41,131 bases of DNA, taken from Lentisphaerota bacterium. Lineage in GTDB: Bacteria > Verrucomicrobiota > Kiritimatiellia > UBA8416 > JABMPJ01. Of this stretch, positions 8,278 to 17,228 are shown piece after piece. Positions within the stretch are counted from its first letter, which is position 1. Each line of letters starts with the position of its first letter. The stretch lies in assembly GCA_013203785.1 (NCBI GenBank), contig JABMPJ010000029.1:1-41131 (forward strand), in the 5' to 3' direction. Both the position numbers and the translations under genes were made by a program. The notes beneath the pieces were generated by a model, which saw nothing but the letters and a program-made list of their open reading frames with translations, ran no database searches and was not told where the DNA came from.

Positions 8278-9300
8278 ATGATCTACGAGAACGTTGAGTT
8301 GCACAATGTGGAGGCTATCCAGCCGACTGGGGAGGGCGTGCGCCTGCAGCGCGTGCCTGAGGACGTCCGAGAGCTGTTGGATGAGGGGGCACGGATGCGT
8401 CTTCTGCAGCCTGACAACTGTGAGATTCGTTTTGTGAGCGACTCCGAAGAGACCTGCGTAACGCTCTCCTCCGAGGGAGAGACGGAGCTCGTGGTGTTCC
8501 ACGGCACGTTTGACAGCCGGGAACGTCACACCATCAACAGGGAGCCCCAAACGATTGTCATCCGCACCCCGGATCGTCTACTGCGGCTCGACCCTCAGTG
8601 GTGGCGCGACCTGCCGTTTGCACCCAGTGTAAAGCGTCTCGTCTTCGGTGGGTTTCGACGTGATCCGTTGATTCTGCATGGGGTTCAAGGCGCGGGCATC
8701 CGCCCACCACAACCGGAGGCGCTGCCTGACGTCAGATACCTGGCCTACGGGACCAGCATCACCCATGGGTTTGACTGTGACGCTCCCCACCTCAGCTACG
8801 TCGGGCAGACGGCGTGGCATCTGGGCGCCGACCTGATCAACCTGGGGGTCGGGGGTGCCTGTGTCTGCGAGAGAGCCTTTGCGGATTATATAGCCAAGCG
8901 GACCGATTGGGACATTGCCACGCTCGCGTTATCGGTCAATATGCATCTATTCGCGATGCCTGAATTCCGTGAACGCGTCGAATACATGGTCAACACGGTG
9001 GCTGGCGCAGACACCAGCCGGCCTGTCGCCTGCATTACGCTCTTTCCGTATTTTCGCGATTTTGGGATCGGTGACCCAAGCGTCAAGTATGGAGGCACCC
9101 CCGATCAGTATCGTCAAGCGCTGCGGGATGTTGTTCGGGCCTGCCCCCTGCCCAATGTACACCTGATCGAAGGGCCTGAAATACTCACCCGCATGGGGGG
9201 GCTTTCGGGGGATCTGATCCATCCTTCTGGCCACGCCATGATCGAGATGGGCATGAATCTGTCTGGCCGACTGAAGCTCCTGCTTTCCATCGAGGGATAG
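8278..9300 (+). CDS. SGNH/GDSL-type hydrolase (putative carbohydrate esterase)
   Basis: A 340-residue protein with two parts. Residues 1-140 look like a beta-rich N-terminal domain, as in SsfX3-like esterases. From 150 on is an SGNH hydrolase core: nucleophile Ser160 in GTSIT (block I), Gly in LGVGGAC (block II), Asn221 in SVNM (block III) and the Asp312-x-x-His315 pair in DLIHPSGH (block V). The family removes acyl groups, often acetyl, from sugars or small molecules. No signal peptide is visible, so an intracellular oligosaccharide or metabolite is the likely substrate. ATG 8278 follows AGAGGA by 4 nt; a TTG at 8239 would add 13 residues. Confidence 0.87.
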   Translation: MIYENVELHNVEAIQPTGEGVRLQRVPEDVRELLDEGARMRLLQPDNCEIRFVSDSEETCVTLSSEGETELVVFHGTFDSRERHTINREPQTIVIRTPDRLLRLDPQWWRDLPFAPSVKRLVFGGFRRDPLILHGVQGAGIRPPQPEALPDVRYLAYGTSITHGFDCDAPHLSYVGQTAWHLGADLINLGVGGACVCERAFADYIAKRTDWDIATLALSVNMHLFAMPEFRERVEYMVNTVAGADTSRPVACITLFPYFRDFGIGDPSVKYGGTPDQYRQALRDVVRACPLPNVHLIEGPEILTRMGGLSGDLIHPSGHAMIEMGMNLSGRLKLLLSIEG

Positions 9301-9302
9301 CT

Positions 9303-9533
9303 GGTACTGGTCACGGGGGTGGCATCACACGGAGTACGCCCGAGGACTGCCGGGACATGACCTTCACGTCAAGGGATGTGGTCAAAGCAACGATGGACCG
9401 CTCTCCGGAACTGGCGCAACGCTGCAAGGGGCTGATATGGGCCTGTGGAAATCACCAGCCGTCCAATATCCCCGCCCCAATGATGACCCACTACATCGAC
9501 TACCTTCGCAACGCATGGGGCATCGAGGACTGA
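9303..9533 (+). pseudogene. Remnant of a URO-D-family gene (C-terminal piece)
   Basis: The frame that ends in TGA at 9531-9533 encodes a 58-residue peptide from ATG 9357 and stays open back to 9303. Its end, with ACGNHQPSNIP followed by HYIDYL, resembles the C-terminus of URO-D/MtaA-like proteins, where a GNH-P-x-N/D-(I/V)-P segment precedes the last helix. No ribosome site precedes the ATG and the catalytic part of the family is absent. I read it as the leftover 3' end of a deleted gene. An independent small protein is possible. Confidence 0.4.
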
Positions 9534-9570
9534 GAGTCTCACGCCGAGGCCCGGGGCTGGTTCCTCCCTC

Positions 9571-12222
9571 TCACTCGGTAAAATGCAATGCGATCTCAGA
9601 CGTGCCGTCGAAGGGCGTTACATGCACCGCCTCCGCGGATGGGTCGTACCGCCCGCCCTCGACGGCGTGTGGCCGACGTTCGGAAGGATGCGGCAAACGC
9701 ACCACAATCTTGCGGGGCCGTCGTGCGTCGTGACAGTCGATTCGCGCCGTGATCGTGTTCCCATCCCGGCTGACATCGACACGCAGGCTAAAATGCCCGA
9801 AGTAGGATGCCGCGTCCTGAATATGCACGGTTTCACCGGCCGCCATCCATGCGCGCGGTATGGCGCGTAATAGATAGAGACAATCGCCATCCTCTTTCCA
9901 CAGCATCCAGCGGGTCTGCATCAAGAACCACGCCTCTTCATGTGTCTTGTGCTGGCCCACGTAAGTGTAGTGTTCCCAGAACGTGTAGGTGTCGCGATCC
10001 TGAAGAGCGGTGAGCTGGTTGTAGTAGGTCTTCAGGTAGGCCTTCACCTCGCCCCGCATCAAATGGATGTAGTCATGCCGACAGTAGTAGGGTTGGGACA
10101 GCCCGGCGTTCTCCACCGTAAAGAGCTGTTGGTTCATTGTGAGCAGGAAGTCAGCACCCAATTCCGACGGCTTCAACACTTCACCAATCACCAGGTGCAT
10201 CGCGCCAATCAACGTGTCACGAACACCGAACGCTCCATGCGTGAACCAGTTGCCTCCCTCGGCAAAGAGCGACACAGGGCCCGGATGCTCAGTCCACGGT
10301 GGCGCAGAGGGCACCCAGGATCCGTCATCGAGCGGCACCACCGGCGATGTCGCCAGCGACTCGTAGAAGGCGCGCCGAATGTCACGCCGGTAGGCGGCTG
10401 CCTCCCGCTGCAATCGTCGACCCTCCGTCGGCGCGACATCGGCCAGCATCTCTGCTGCCCTGGCGATGCCAAGATAGGAGTAGGCATTCAGCATGTAGGA
10501 GTGAAAAAAATCGTTGGGGTCTGCGACCTTGCCCTCCTGCAGGCCATACCCTCGCCCCACAAGGTCATCCCGCTTGTTGCGGTTGCGCCATGCCAGCAGA
10601 TACTCACACGCCTTGAGCACTCTGGGCTTTATGCGCCGCACCCACGCCTTGTCGCGCGTATAACGGTAGTGCTCGCCAAGGCACCACAGAACCGGACCGG
10701 TCTCGAGTTGATAGTCGGCGAAGTTCTGCATGAAGCCATTAGTTTGCTGTCGTTCCAGAAAGAACTCGAGTGATCGTCGGGCTTCATCGTGCCAACCCAT
10801 TGAGTCAAAGAACTGAATGATGGGCGCGCTCTCAGACCCGATCGGTGCATACCACCCAATCGTGGGCAGGAGCGGCGTATCCTCCTCATCGTTCCTTCCC
10901 AGCGTGACCAGATCACAGTGTAGCAACCCAGCTTTTACCCGTTCGTGAATGGCTTTCTCGGGCAACTGCAACTGTGTTGCGCGCCGCAACTTGCCGCGCC
11001 AGTAAGTGCGACACGCTTTGAGGTGCGCGGCAATATCAAGCTGAGCCAACTGCCGGGCGCGCCCATCAGAGATCGGCTGATGAGGTACCAGTATGTCGAT
11101 GGTCACCCGTTCTCCAGGCTGCAGCAGAACAGCGACCTCTTCATCGGGTAGCGGGCGCCCATTGAGTCGATGCACCGCATAGACGCGATCAGGACCCACC
11201 GCGGCGAACCCCGTCGCACCATTAAACGCGTGCTCTTTGCTCTGCCTGATCCGTGCCCCCCTCATCCATGCATAGCGGGGCACCGCGCCGCCATTGACGA
11301 CCTCCACCTGAACACAACAGATCACCTCCTCTTGGCGTCCTCCTGTCTCGGCCGCAACCAGGGGGGCCAACTCCGAGAGCTCCGCTTTGGAGAGCATCTG
11401 GCCCGCCGTGTTTGCGTAGGCCGCGCGCCAGTCTGACCCGCGTACGCGCCGCTCGCTCAGGGTGTGCTTCTCCAGTGTGGCAAATGAGGTCAGACGATAC
11501 GTGACCTCGCCATCGTATTGACAAGATCGCAGGATGGGGAGACATCCCTCCTCAATTCGGCGGTCCATCTCAATCCGACAAGCAGCACCACGGCCCAATG
11601 TGAACGTGAGTTGATACGGTTTGTCATCCGTCTCGGGCAGATGTGTGCGTACACTGTGCCACGCCGCCTCAATGTATCCCCAACATCCCTCGTCTCCTTC
11701 GCCCGGCCCCATGAGGGATTGTTGATGGCTGAGCCGGAAGATCCGCATGTCCCGGCCCACACCCAACCATGTCGGACACTGCAGATTCCGATTGCGCGCG
11801 GCCGCCGCATCGAACGATTCCTCTTCCGCCGCCTCAATGCGTTGCGGCAAGGATGTCAGCCCCCGTTCTTCAATCTGCTTAGCTACAAGGGCGTAGCTCC
11901 TCCGGTCGCGGGCCGGAAGCACGACCGCCCCACAGGCTGGCACAAAGAGCGGACAGGCTGTTGTTACATCGCGCAGGAAGAAGGAAAACGGCGCTTGGCT
12001 TGCTCCAATTGTTACTCGGGTCGCTCTCGACCCGGGCTGCACGCGCACCGCGCACAGCTTAACCCGGAGGCGGACCTCTGTATCGCTGGTCACCTCAAAA
12101 TGGCACCCCTGCACCCGGCCGCGGCCACTGTCAATCCCAACAGAAGCCAGTCGGCCGTGTGCCACACGAATATCACCGCTAACGGGCCCACGCGCCCACA
12201 CGATCTGAATGGTCCGATCCAT
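9571..12222 (-). CDS. Six-hairpin glycosidase-like protein
   Basis: An 883-residue protein with a beta-sandwich-like N-terminal half (about 1-390) and an (alpha/alpha)6-barrel C-terminal half. The barrel is indicated by the run at about 453 (LPTIGWYAPIGSESAP), the tandem helical hairpins SLEFFLERQQTNGFMQNFAD and WFTHGAFGVRDTLIG at about 659, and FWEHYTYVG at about 750. This is the architecture of glycogen-debranching-like, GH94-like and related families. I cannot assign a GH family or a catalytic acid with confidence. There is no signal peptide, so it should be cytoplasmic. ATG 12222 has AAAGAGG 3 nt upstream. It lies 141 bp downstream of an AraC gene on the same strand, which probably controls it. 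Confidence 0.72.
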   Translation of the reverse strand: MDRTIQIVWARGPVSGDIRVAHGRLASVGIDSGRGRVQGCHFEVTSDTEVRLRVKLCAVRVQPGSRATRVTIGASQAPFSFFLRDVTTACPLFVPACGAVVLPARDRRSYALVAKQIEERGLTSLPQRIEAAEEESFDAAAARNRNLQCPTWLGVGRDMRIFRLSHQQSLMGPGEGDEGCWGYIEAAWHSVRTHLPETDDKPYQLTFTLGRGAACRIEMDRRIEEGCLPILRSCQYDGEVTYRLTSFATLEKHTLSERRVRGSDWRAAYANTAGQMLSKAELSELAPLVAAETGGRQEEVICCVQVEVVNGGAVPRYAWMRGARIRQSKEHAFNGATGFAAVGPDRVYAVHRLNGRPLPDEEVAVLLQPGERVTIDILVPHQPISDGRARQLAQLDIAAHLKACRTYWRGKLRRATQLQLPEKAIHERVKAGLLHCDLVTLGRNDEEDTPLLPTIGWYAPIGSESAPIIQFFDSMGWHDEARRSLEFFLERQQTNGFMQNFADYQLETGPVLWCLGEHYRYTRDKAWVRRIKPRVLKACEYLLAWRNRNKRDDLVGRGYGLQEGKVADPNDFFHSYMLNAYSYLGIARAAEMLADVAPTEGRRLQREAAAYRRDIRRAFYESLATSPVVPLDDGSWVPSAPPWTEHPGPVSLFAEGGNWFTHGAFGVRDTLIGAMHLVIGEVLKPSELGADFLLTMNQQLFTVENAGLSQPYYCRHDYIHLMRGEVKAYLKTYYNQLTALQDRDTYTFWEHYTYVGQHKTHEEAWFLMQTRWMLWKEDGDCLYLLRAIPRAWMAAGETVHIQDAASYFGHFSLRVDVSRDGNTITARIDCHDARRPRKIVVRLPHPSERRPHAVEGGRYDPSAEAVHVTPFDGTSEIALHFTE

Positions 12223-12363
12223 AGCCTCTTTCCCTCACTTGTGCATACGATCTGCCGCGCGCCCCTGCGGCCAGTCGGCTTATGCGATTACGCCAATTGC
12301 AGGTCATAGTAGGTCAACAGAGGGCGTTCCGGGAATGGTCAGTCGCGCCGAATGCATACCACT

Positions 12364-13215
12364 TCAGGCACGACTATGGAAGGCTTGGACGTAATGTCGA
12401 GGTGCCATGCCTTCACACCGTTTGAACATGCGGGAGAACTCAAACGCGGATGAGAAGCCAAGTCTGCTGGCGCATTGCTTGACGGAAAGGCCGTCACGCA
12501 GCAAGAGCTGTCTGGCGGTGCGCAGTTTGATTCGTCTTACCGTGTCCTGGGGTGATTCACCGACCGTCCGTGAGTAGGAGTGGCTCAGCGAGGACACCCC
12601 CATACCAAGATGTCGGGCCAGATCACTCAGGAGTATCCGCTCGTCAAGGTGTGCCTCAACATAGCGTTCCACCTGATTCCGCAGCCGCAGCCGCGGGGTC
12701 GCGGCCTCCGTGTCGCTGATGGTGTACCGTCGGTTGGTAACCTCGCGAGCCTCGATGAGCTGCCCCAGAAGTAGTAGAAATGCAGCATGGGCCTTGAGCA
12801 CATCACTGGACCCACCGGCCAGGCCCACGCTGACGTGTGATAGATCCCTCTCAAGGTTACGATCCAGATCGTCAAACGTGGCCCACCCCGCGCGGGCGGT
12901 CAGTCGGCGCAACGACGCCTCGACCGCGCCGCTTACATGAAACTGCACATACGAGGAACGCGTGACTTCCGATCGCTGTTCGCGGTACAGCGTATCGGGC
13001 GCAAACAGGCACAACACGCCCGCGACGCGATCAAAGGCGCGTGCGCTACCGACGCGTTGCCGCTGCTGCCCGCTGTGGAGGTAGTCGGCCGTCCAGACGT
13101 CATGCACAAACGATTTCCACGTCGGCGAGACATCCAACGAAAACTCGAACGCTGCGGTCACCAACGTCACGTGGGGCGTCAGCGACTCATGCCCCGCACA
13201 CCAGAAACTGTTCAT
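12364..13215 (-). CDS. AraC-family transcriptional regulator
   Basis: A 283-residue regulator from ATG 13215; a GTG at 13227 would add four residues, and neither start has a clear ribosome site. The C-terminal domain carries both AraC-type helix-turn-helix motifs: LLSDLARHLGMGVSSLSHSY and VKQCASRLGFSSAFEFSRMF, followed by the family ending GMAPRHYVQ. The N-terminal 150 residues are a divergent sensing domain. It sits directly upstream of the six-hairpin glycosidase gene on the same strand, so control of that gene by a sugar ligand is the simplest inference. It is only distantly similar to the AraC protein at 1801-2604. Confidence 0.88.
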   Translation of the reverse strand: MNSFWCAGHESLTPHVTLVTAAFEFSLDVSPTWKSFVHDVWTADYLHSGQQRQRVGSARAFDRVAGVLCLFAPDTLYREQRSEVTRSSYVQFHVSGAVEASLRRLTARAGWATFDDLDRNLERDLSHVSVGLAGGSSDVLKAHAAFLLLLGQLIEAREVTNRRYTISDTEAATPRLRLRNQVERYVEAHLDERILLSDLARHLGMGVSSLSHSYSRTVGESPQDTVRRIKLRTARQLLLRDGLSVKQCASRLGFSSAFEFSRMFKRCEGMAPRHYVQAFHSRA

Positions 13216-13548
13216 GGCTACACACAACCCCAGCCCGCGATCAAACGCAAGCCGAATCGGGACGCTGCTGCCCCATTGTTGCTTCTCGATAACCGTAAGT
13301 TGACAGCAACCTGGTTGTGCGGATCGGGGCCTATGACGTAATCTGCCTGATTGAGATGGGTCCTTTATTCTGTGGGCCGCGCGTAGACTTCCAGGACGTG
13401 GTGTCGCATGTGTCGATCAACGCGGGGGGCGAGCCCCGCTCCAACCGCTTTTACGTGTTGTGGACGAATAGCAGAAAGTGGATTGACCGGGGCAAAAAGG
13501 GGCCGCGTGGGTTCTAAGCAACTCCCATATTGCTGGCGGTCGTTCTTT

Positions 13549-13693
13549 GTTGGCTTGACGCGTGTAAAGCCCGGTGCTACTTATGCCCGAGATCATTCAG
13601 GAAGACTCTTGCGAAAGCCTTGAGAACGGCCGTCGCACAGTAAGCCAACAGTATACTGTCTTTGTCATGAAGGCATATTGCCGTTGGCTTTTT
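13549..13693 (+). promoter_or_regulatory. Attenuator-like triple repeat in the pckG leader region
   Basis: GTTGGCTT occurs at 13549-13556 and again at 13683-13690, and its exact complement AAGCCAAC lies between them at 13642-13649. The middle copy can pair with either outer copy. Pairing with the downstream copy gives a stem followed by five T residues (13689-13693), like an intrinsic terminator with a 33-nt loop. A weak promoter, TTGACG (13555-13560) and TACTTA (13578-13583) with 17-bp spacing, overlaps the first copy. If that promoter is the real one, the first copy is not transcribed and would act as DNA instead. Confidence 0.4.
13648..13659. promoter_or_regulatory. Perfect 12-bp palindrome, possible operator
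   Basis: ACAGTATACTGT is a perfect palindrome and contains TATACT (13652-13657), a good -10 hexamer, about 195 bp before the pckG start. No matching -35 lies 17 bp upstream, so an activator-dependent promoter or a repressor site are both possible. Confidence 0.35.
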
Positions 13694-13853
13694 CGCTATT
13701 CGAGAAGAGGTAAGGAATGACGTGGGGCATACCAGGCCAACATGAGGGCACAGCAGAATCTCCACAGGAGCGAACACCCGTTCTTTGGAACGCTCGGCCA
13801 GCAATACAGAATGCGGTACATCCGCATCGAAACAAAGAAGGAAGAGCAGCACA

Positions 13854-15662
13854 ATGATAGTTTCAAAAAATGCAAAACTACTCGCTTGGGTCAAATCGGT
13901 GGAGGATATGTGCACACCGGACCAGGTCGTTTGGTGCGATGGGTCAACCGAAGAGTACGATCGCCTCATGGGCGAAATGGTCGCCAGCGGAATGGCCATC
14001 AAGCTCAACGAAGTGAAGCGCCCGAATAGCTTCGCCTTCAACTCTGACCCTTCTGACGTGGCCCGTGTCGAAAACCGCACCTACATCGCGTCCCTTAAGG
14101 AAGAGGATGCCGGGCCGACCAACAACTGGATTGATCCGGCTGAACTCAAAGCGACCATGAGTGAGCTCTACAAGGGGTGCATGAAGGGCCGTACCATGTA
14201 CGTGATTCCTTTCTCAATGGGACCTGTGGGTTCTCCGATTGCAAAGAACGCGATTGAAATCAGCGACTCCCCCTACGTGGTCGTCAACATGCACATCATG
14301 ACCCGCGTTTCCCCAAAGGTTATTGAGCTCATTGACAAAACTGACGAGTTCATTCCCTGCCTGCACTCTGTGGGTGCACCGCTCGAAGAGGGCCAGGCAG
14401 ACTGCCGCTGGCCGTGTGCTCCGATCGAGAAGAAGTATATCGCCCACTTCCCAGAGGAGAACCTGATCTGGTCCTTCGGTTCCGGTTACGGCGGTAACGC
14501 TCTACTCGGCAAAAAGTGTCTGGCTCTGCGTATCGCGTCCGCCATGGCCGCCCGTGAAGGCTGGATGGCTGAGCACATGCTCATTCTCCGCTTCACCAAC
14601 CCCGAGGGCAAGCAGTACCACATCGCAGCGGCCTTCCCGTCCGCCTGCGGCAAGACCAACCTGGCCATGCTTCAGTCTACGGTGCCGGGCTGGAAGGTCG
14701 AAACCATTGGCGATGACATTGCCTGGATGAAGCCTGGACCGGATGGCCGCCTCTACGCGATCAACCCCGAAGCCGGATTCTTTGGCGTTGCCCCGGGAAC
14801 GTCCGAGAGCTCCAACCCGATGGCGCTTGCCTCCATTACGGAAAACGCAATCTTCACCAACTGCGTGGTCACTGACGATGGCAATATATGGTGGGAAGAC
14901 ATGGGCGTTGAGTGCACGGGCGGTACGGACTGGAAGAACCAGCCCTGGAAGCCCGGCATGGTGGGTACCGACGGTAAGGAGATCAAGGGGGCCCACCCGA
15001 ACAGTCGCTTCACGGCACCCGCTGCTCAGTGCCCGGTGATCTGTGAGGCATGGGAAGATCCCGCCGGTGTTCCGATCGATATCTTCGTGTTCGGTGGCAA
15101 GCGCACCAATACCATGCCGCTCGTCCACGAAGCTTACGACTTCGAACAGGGCATCTACATGGGCGCAACTGCTTCCTCCGAGCCGACTGCGGCAGCCCTA
15201 GACCTTGGGAATGTCAAACTCCGTTTTGACCCCTTCGCGATGACGCCGTTCATAGGCTACCACGCGGGCGACTACATGCAGCATTGGTTCGATATGGGGG
15301 CGACCCTTGGCGATAAGGCCCCGCGCTGCTTCTACGTCAACTGGTTCCGCAAGACGGACGACGGAAAATGGCTGTGGCCAGGTTTCGGCGAGAACTCCCG
15401 CGTCCTGAAATGGATGTGTGATCGTGTGGATGGCAAGGTGGATGCCCGCGAAACCCCGATCGGATTGATGCCGATTGACGGAGATCTCAGCCTCGAGGGT
15501 CTGGATGTCTCTGCCGAAGAGTGGGCTGAGCTCATGAAGGTTGATGCGGACCTCTTCAGAGGAACACTGGCTGACGCCAAGGAGTACTTGGCAAAATTCG
15601 GTGACAAGTTGCCTGCGAAAATCACGGAGCAGTTGAACGCCTTGGAAGCTCGTCTTGGTTAG
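13854..15662 (+). CDS. pckG: Phosphoenolpyruvate carboxykinase (GTP)
   Basis: Interconverts oxaloacetate + GTP and phosphoenolpyruvate + CO2 + GDP, at the gluconeogenesis/anaplerosis node. The 602-residue length matches the GTP family rather than the shorter ATP family. Diagnostic sites are visible: substrate-binding Arg71 and Arg75 in RVENRTYI, the P-loop with reactive Cys265 in FPSACGKTN (261-269), and metal-binding Asp288 in GDDIAWM. I chose ATG 13854 because AAGGAAG sits 9 nt upstream; the open frame extends 23 codons further but without family sequence. In fermentative bacteria the enzyme often runs toward oxaloacetate to feed succinate formation, which is plausible here but not shown. 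Confidence 0.97.
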   Translation: MIVSKNAKLLAWVKSVEDMCTPDQVVWCDGSTEEYDRLMGEMVASGMAIKLNEVKRPNSFAFNSDPSDVARVENRTYIASLKEEDAGPTNNWIDPAELKATMSELYKGCMKGRTMYVIPFSMGPVGSPIAKNAIEISDSPYVVVNMHIMTRVSPKVIELIDKTDEFIPCLHSVGAPLEEGQADCRWPCAPIEKKYIAHFPEENLIWSFGSGYGGNALLGKKCLALRIASAMAAREGWMAEHMLILRFTNPEGKQYHIAAAFPSACGKTNLAMLQSTVPGWKVETIGDDIAWMKPGPDGRLYAINPEAGFFGVAPGTSESSNPMALASITENAIFTNCVVTDDGNIWWEDMGVECTGGTDWKNQPWKPGMVGTDGKEIKGAHPNSRFTAPAAQCPVICEAWEDPAGVPIDIFVFGGKRTNTMPLVHEAYDFEQGIYMGATASSEPTAAALDLGNVKLRFDPFAMTPFIGYHAGDYMQHWFDMGATLGDKAPRCFYVNWFRKTDDGKWLWPGFGENSRVLKWMCDRVDGKVDARETPIGLMPIDGDLSLEGLDVSAEEWAELMKVDADLFRGTLADAKEYLAKFGDKLPAKITEQLNALEARLG

Positions 15663-15683
15663 GAGCATGGCATCGGCTGGGGC

Positions 15684-16061
15684 CTACCGCTCGTCGGGAA
15701 GCTCCACCACGCTGTCTAGGGTAAAAATGATGATCCGTTCGCCCGTAGACGTGCTGATATCGGTGTGAAGACTCTTGACGTTGTGGCCTGTAATGTCATG
15801 GATGATCGTATCAAGAAGTACTTTGGCCTTTTCGAGTAGCTCAATCCGAACTTGCTTGATCAAGCTTCGGCCTTGGGTCTTTTCGCCAGCCTTCGCGAGG
15901 TGCTTCTCAGCGGGCGTAAGCACGCCCTTGAGGCGCACCAGAATCATGTCATCGATGATATAGGTCTTCGTCTCATCGGGGCCGCGGCCCATGTACTCCC
16001 GTTCAAACTTGATGATGGCCTCGCTGATTTCGGCCTCTATTTGTCCTTTGGTGTTCGGCAT
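15684..16061 (-). CDS. DUF2294 family protein
   Basis: A 125-residue protein matching the DUF2294 pattern: an opening GQIEAEISEAIIKFEREYMGRGP, then TYIIDDMILVRLKGVLTPAE, and a terminal half that ends in a regular strand pattern (ERIIIFTLDSVVELP). The molecular function of the family is not established. It is soluble, with no signal or membrane segment. The ATG at 16061 has AGGA 9 nt upstream. It converges on pckG with only 21 bp between stop codons and is probably monocistronic. Confidence 0.8.
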   Translation of the reverse strand: MPNTKGQIEAEISEAIIKFEREYMGRGPDETKTYIIDDMILVRLKGVLTPAEKHLAKAGEKTQGRSLIKQVRIELLEKAKVLLDTIIHDITGHNVKSLHTDISTSTGERIIIFTLDSVVELPDER

Positions 16062-16188
16062 AGTTTCAATCCTGTGATGGCTATGGTTGGGAAGCTAGAA
16101 GGCTCTATTGTCGGCATCCACGGATGTCTCGGTACTGAACCGCCGGATTCCAAAGGACGTCCTGCGAACTTCACGGAGACCTAGAAAG

Positions 16189-16221
16189 GCCGTCGCCGCC
16201 TATTCGCGGCTCTCTTACGGC
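16189..16221 (-). terminator. Double-stem terminator-like hairpin after URO-D gene
   Basis: On the minus strand GCCGT/ACGGC encloses GCCGC/GCGGC with a 6-nt loop, beginning 6 bp past the stop of the URO-D gene at 16227, and is followed by CTTTC. The T-run is short, so efficiency is uncertain. Confidence 0.5.
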
Positions 16222-16226
16222 TTCCC

Positions 16227-17228
16227 TTAGGTGCGATCTACCCATGGGTCCCGTCGCTGGTATTCGGCCTCACAGAATGGGGCAAGCTCCGGTGCAATGC
16301 CGTCGCCGTCAAAAAACATCCGGTCCATCTTCTCCACAACCAGGCCACCGGTCTCGGTACAGCAGGCGGCGAGAATCTCCTCAATCTCTCTGCTGATCTC
16401 TGCGCGGTCGCCCCGTGGCAGCGTTGTCTGCATGTCGCCTACCATTTCAAAGCAGATGCGCCCGCTCAGTTCCTTCAGTCTTGAGATGGGAAAGATCGTG
16501 GGTTGAAGCAGGTTGATTACGTTAAGTCCGGCATCGATCAGAGAGGGAATCAACGCCAGGTTGTGGCCGCAGGAGTGCATCCATGCGTCCATGCCCGCAT
16601 CATGTATCGCGCCGAAGATCTCGGCGTAGACCGGCTGAAAAACTTCGTCAAAGGTAGTCGGCGAGATCAGGGGTGCGGTCTGGGTTCCCCAGTCGTCCGT
16701 ACCGCGATACCCGTGAATCCGCCCAGGGAACCGTTCGTGAACGGCGCGAACCGTTTCCAGATGATAGCGTGCAATATGGCGCAGAAAGGCCCCCAGAAGT
16801 TCCGGGGTCTCCATCGCGGCTACCAACGTATCCGCGAAGCCGTGCAGAAAGTGCGCACGCTCGAATAGGAGCGGTCCATTGCAGAGGACGACATACTTAC
16901 CCTCCTCTTCGGCGCGGTCTAGAACGGTCTCCCATGCAGCATAGCGCTGCCGGTTCAGGGCGTCAGGGAGGACCACCTGCTCATGGTCCGCCAGGTCTGG
17001 CAATACGATATTCTTAACCTGTCCCATGTCGTTGGTCTCTGGGCTGACCTCCCATTCGCAGCCCCACTCGTCTTGGCCCCCGCCCCCAAGCCACCATTTG
17101 CAGCCACCATCAGGAAAGATGGCTACCGTGTCGCCGGAGAAGTCTGTCTCCCCCATACTTCCTGTGAATGGCAGGCGCGTCGGCCCGTCAAAATGGATTG
17201 AGCGTCGAACGATCTCACGTGGCAGCAT
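16227..17228 (-). CDS. URO-D/MtaA-family protein (putative methyltransferase)
   Basis: A 333-residue member of the uroporphyrinogen decarboxylase superfamily. It opens with PREIVRRSIHFDGPTRLP, and the metal/active-site strand WMHSCGHN has His218 and Cys220 in the normal H-x-C-G arrangement of the MtaA/CmuA methyltransferases. ATG 17228 follows AAGGAG by 7 nt; upstream codons in the same frame have no family sequence. It is a distant relative of the protein at 2741-3943, which has His in place of the Cys. No corrinoid protein or methyltransferase partner is adjacent, so its reaction is open. Confidence 0.82.
   Translation of the reverse strand: MLPREIVRRSIHFDGPTRLPFTGSMGETDFSGDTVAIFPDGGCKWWLGGGGQDEWGCEWEVSPETNDMGQVKNIVLPDLADHEQVVLPDALNRQRYAAWETVLDRAEEEGKYVVLCNGPLLFERAHFLHGFADTLVAAMETPELLGAFLRHIARYHLETVRAVHERFPGRIHGYRGTDDWGTQTAPLISPTTFDEVFQPVYAEIFGAIHDAGMDAWMHSCGHNLALIPSLIDAGLNVINLLQPTIFPISRLKELSGRICFEMVGDMQTTLPRGDRAEISREIEEILAACCTETGGLVVEKMDRMFFDGDGIAPELAPFCEAEYQRRDPWVDRT

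Larger units (their letters stand above)
13216..13853. other. Long intergenic region upstream of pckG
   Basis: About 640 bp without a recognised gene. An open frame at 13317-13517 (66 codons, GTG start) has no ribosome site or known motif; it may be a decayed coding remnant. From 13549 on the region carries the repeats and dyads listed separately as a candidate pckG leader. Confidence 0.5.

Noticed and set aside
9940..10773. Open frame of 277 codons on the plus strand
   Set aside because: Antisense to the six-hairpin glycosidase gene, with no recognisable motif; a shadow frame.
13317..13517. 66-codon open frame upstream of pckG
   Set aside because: No ribosome site, no motif and an odd composition. 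Kept only as a possible coding remnant in the intergenic note.
14502..15128. Open frame of 208 codons on the minus strand
   Set aside because: Antisense to pckG, with no family similarity.
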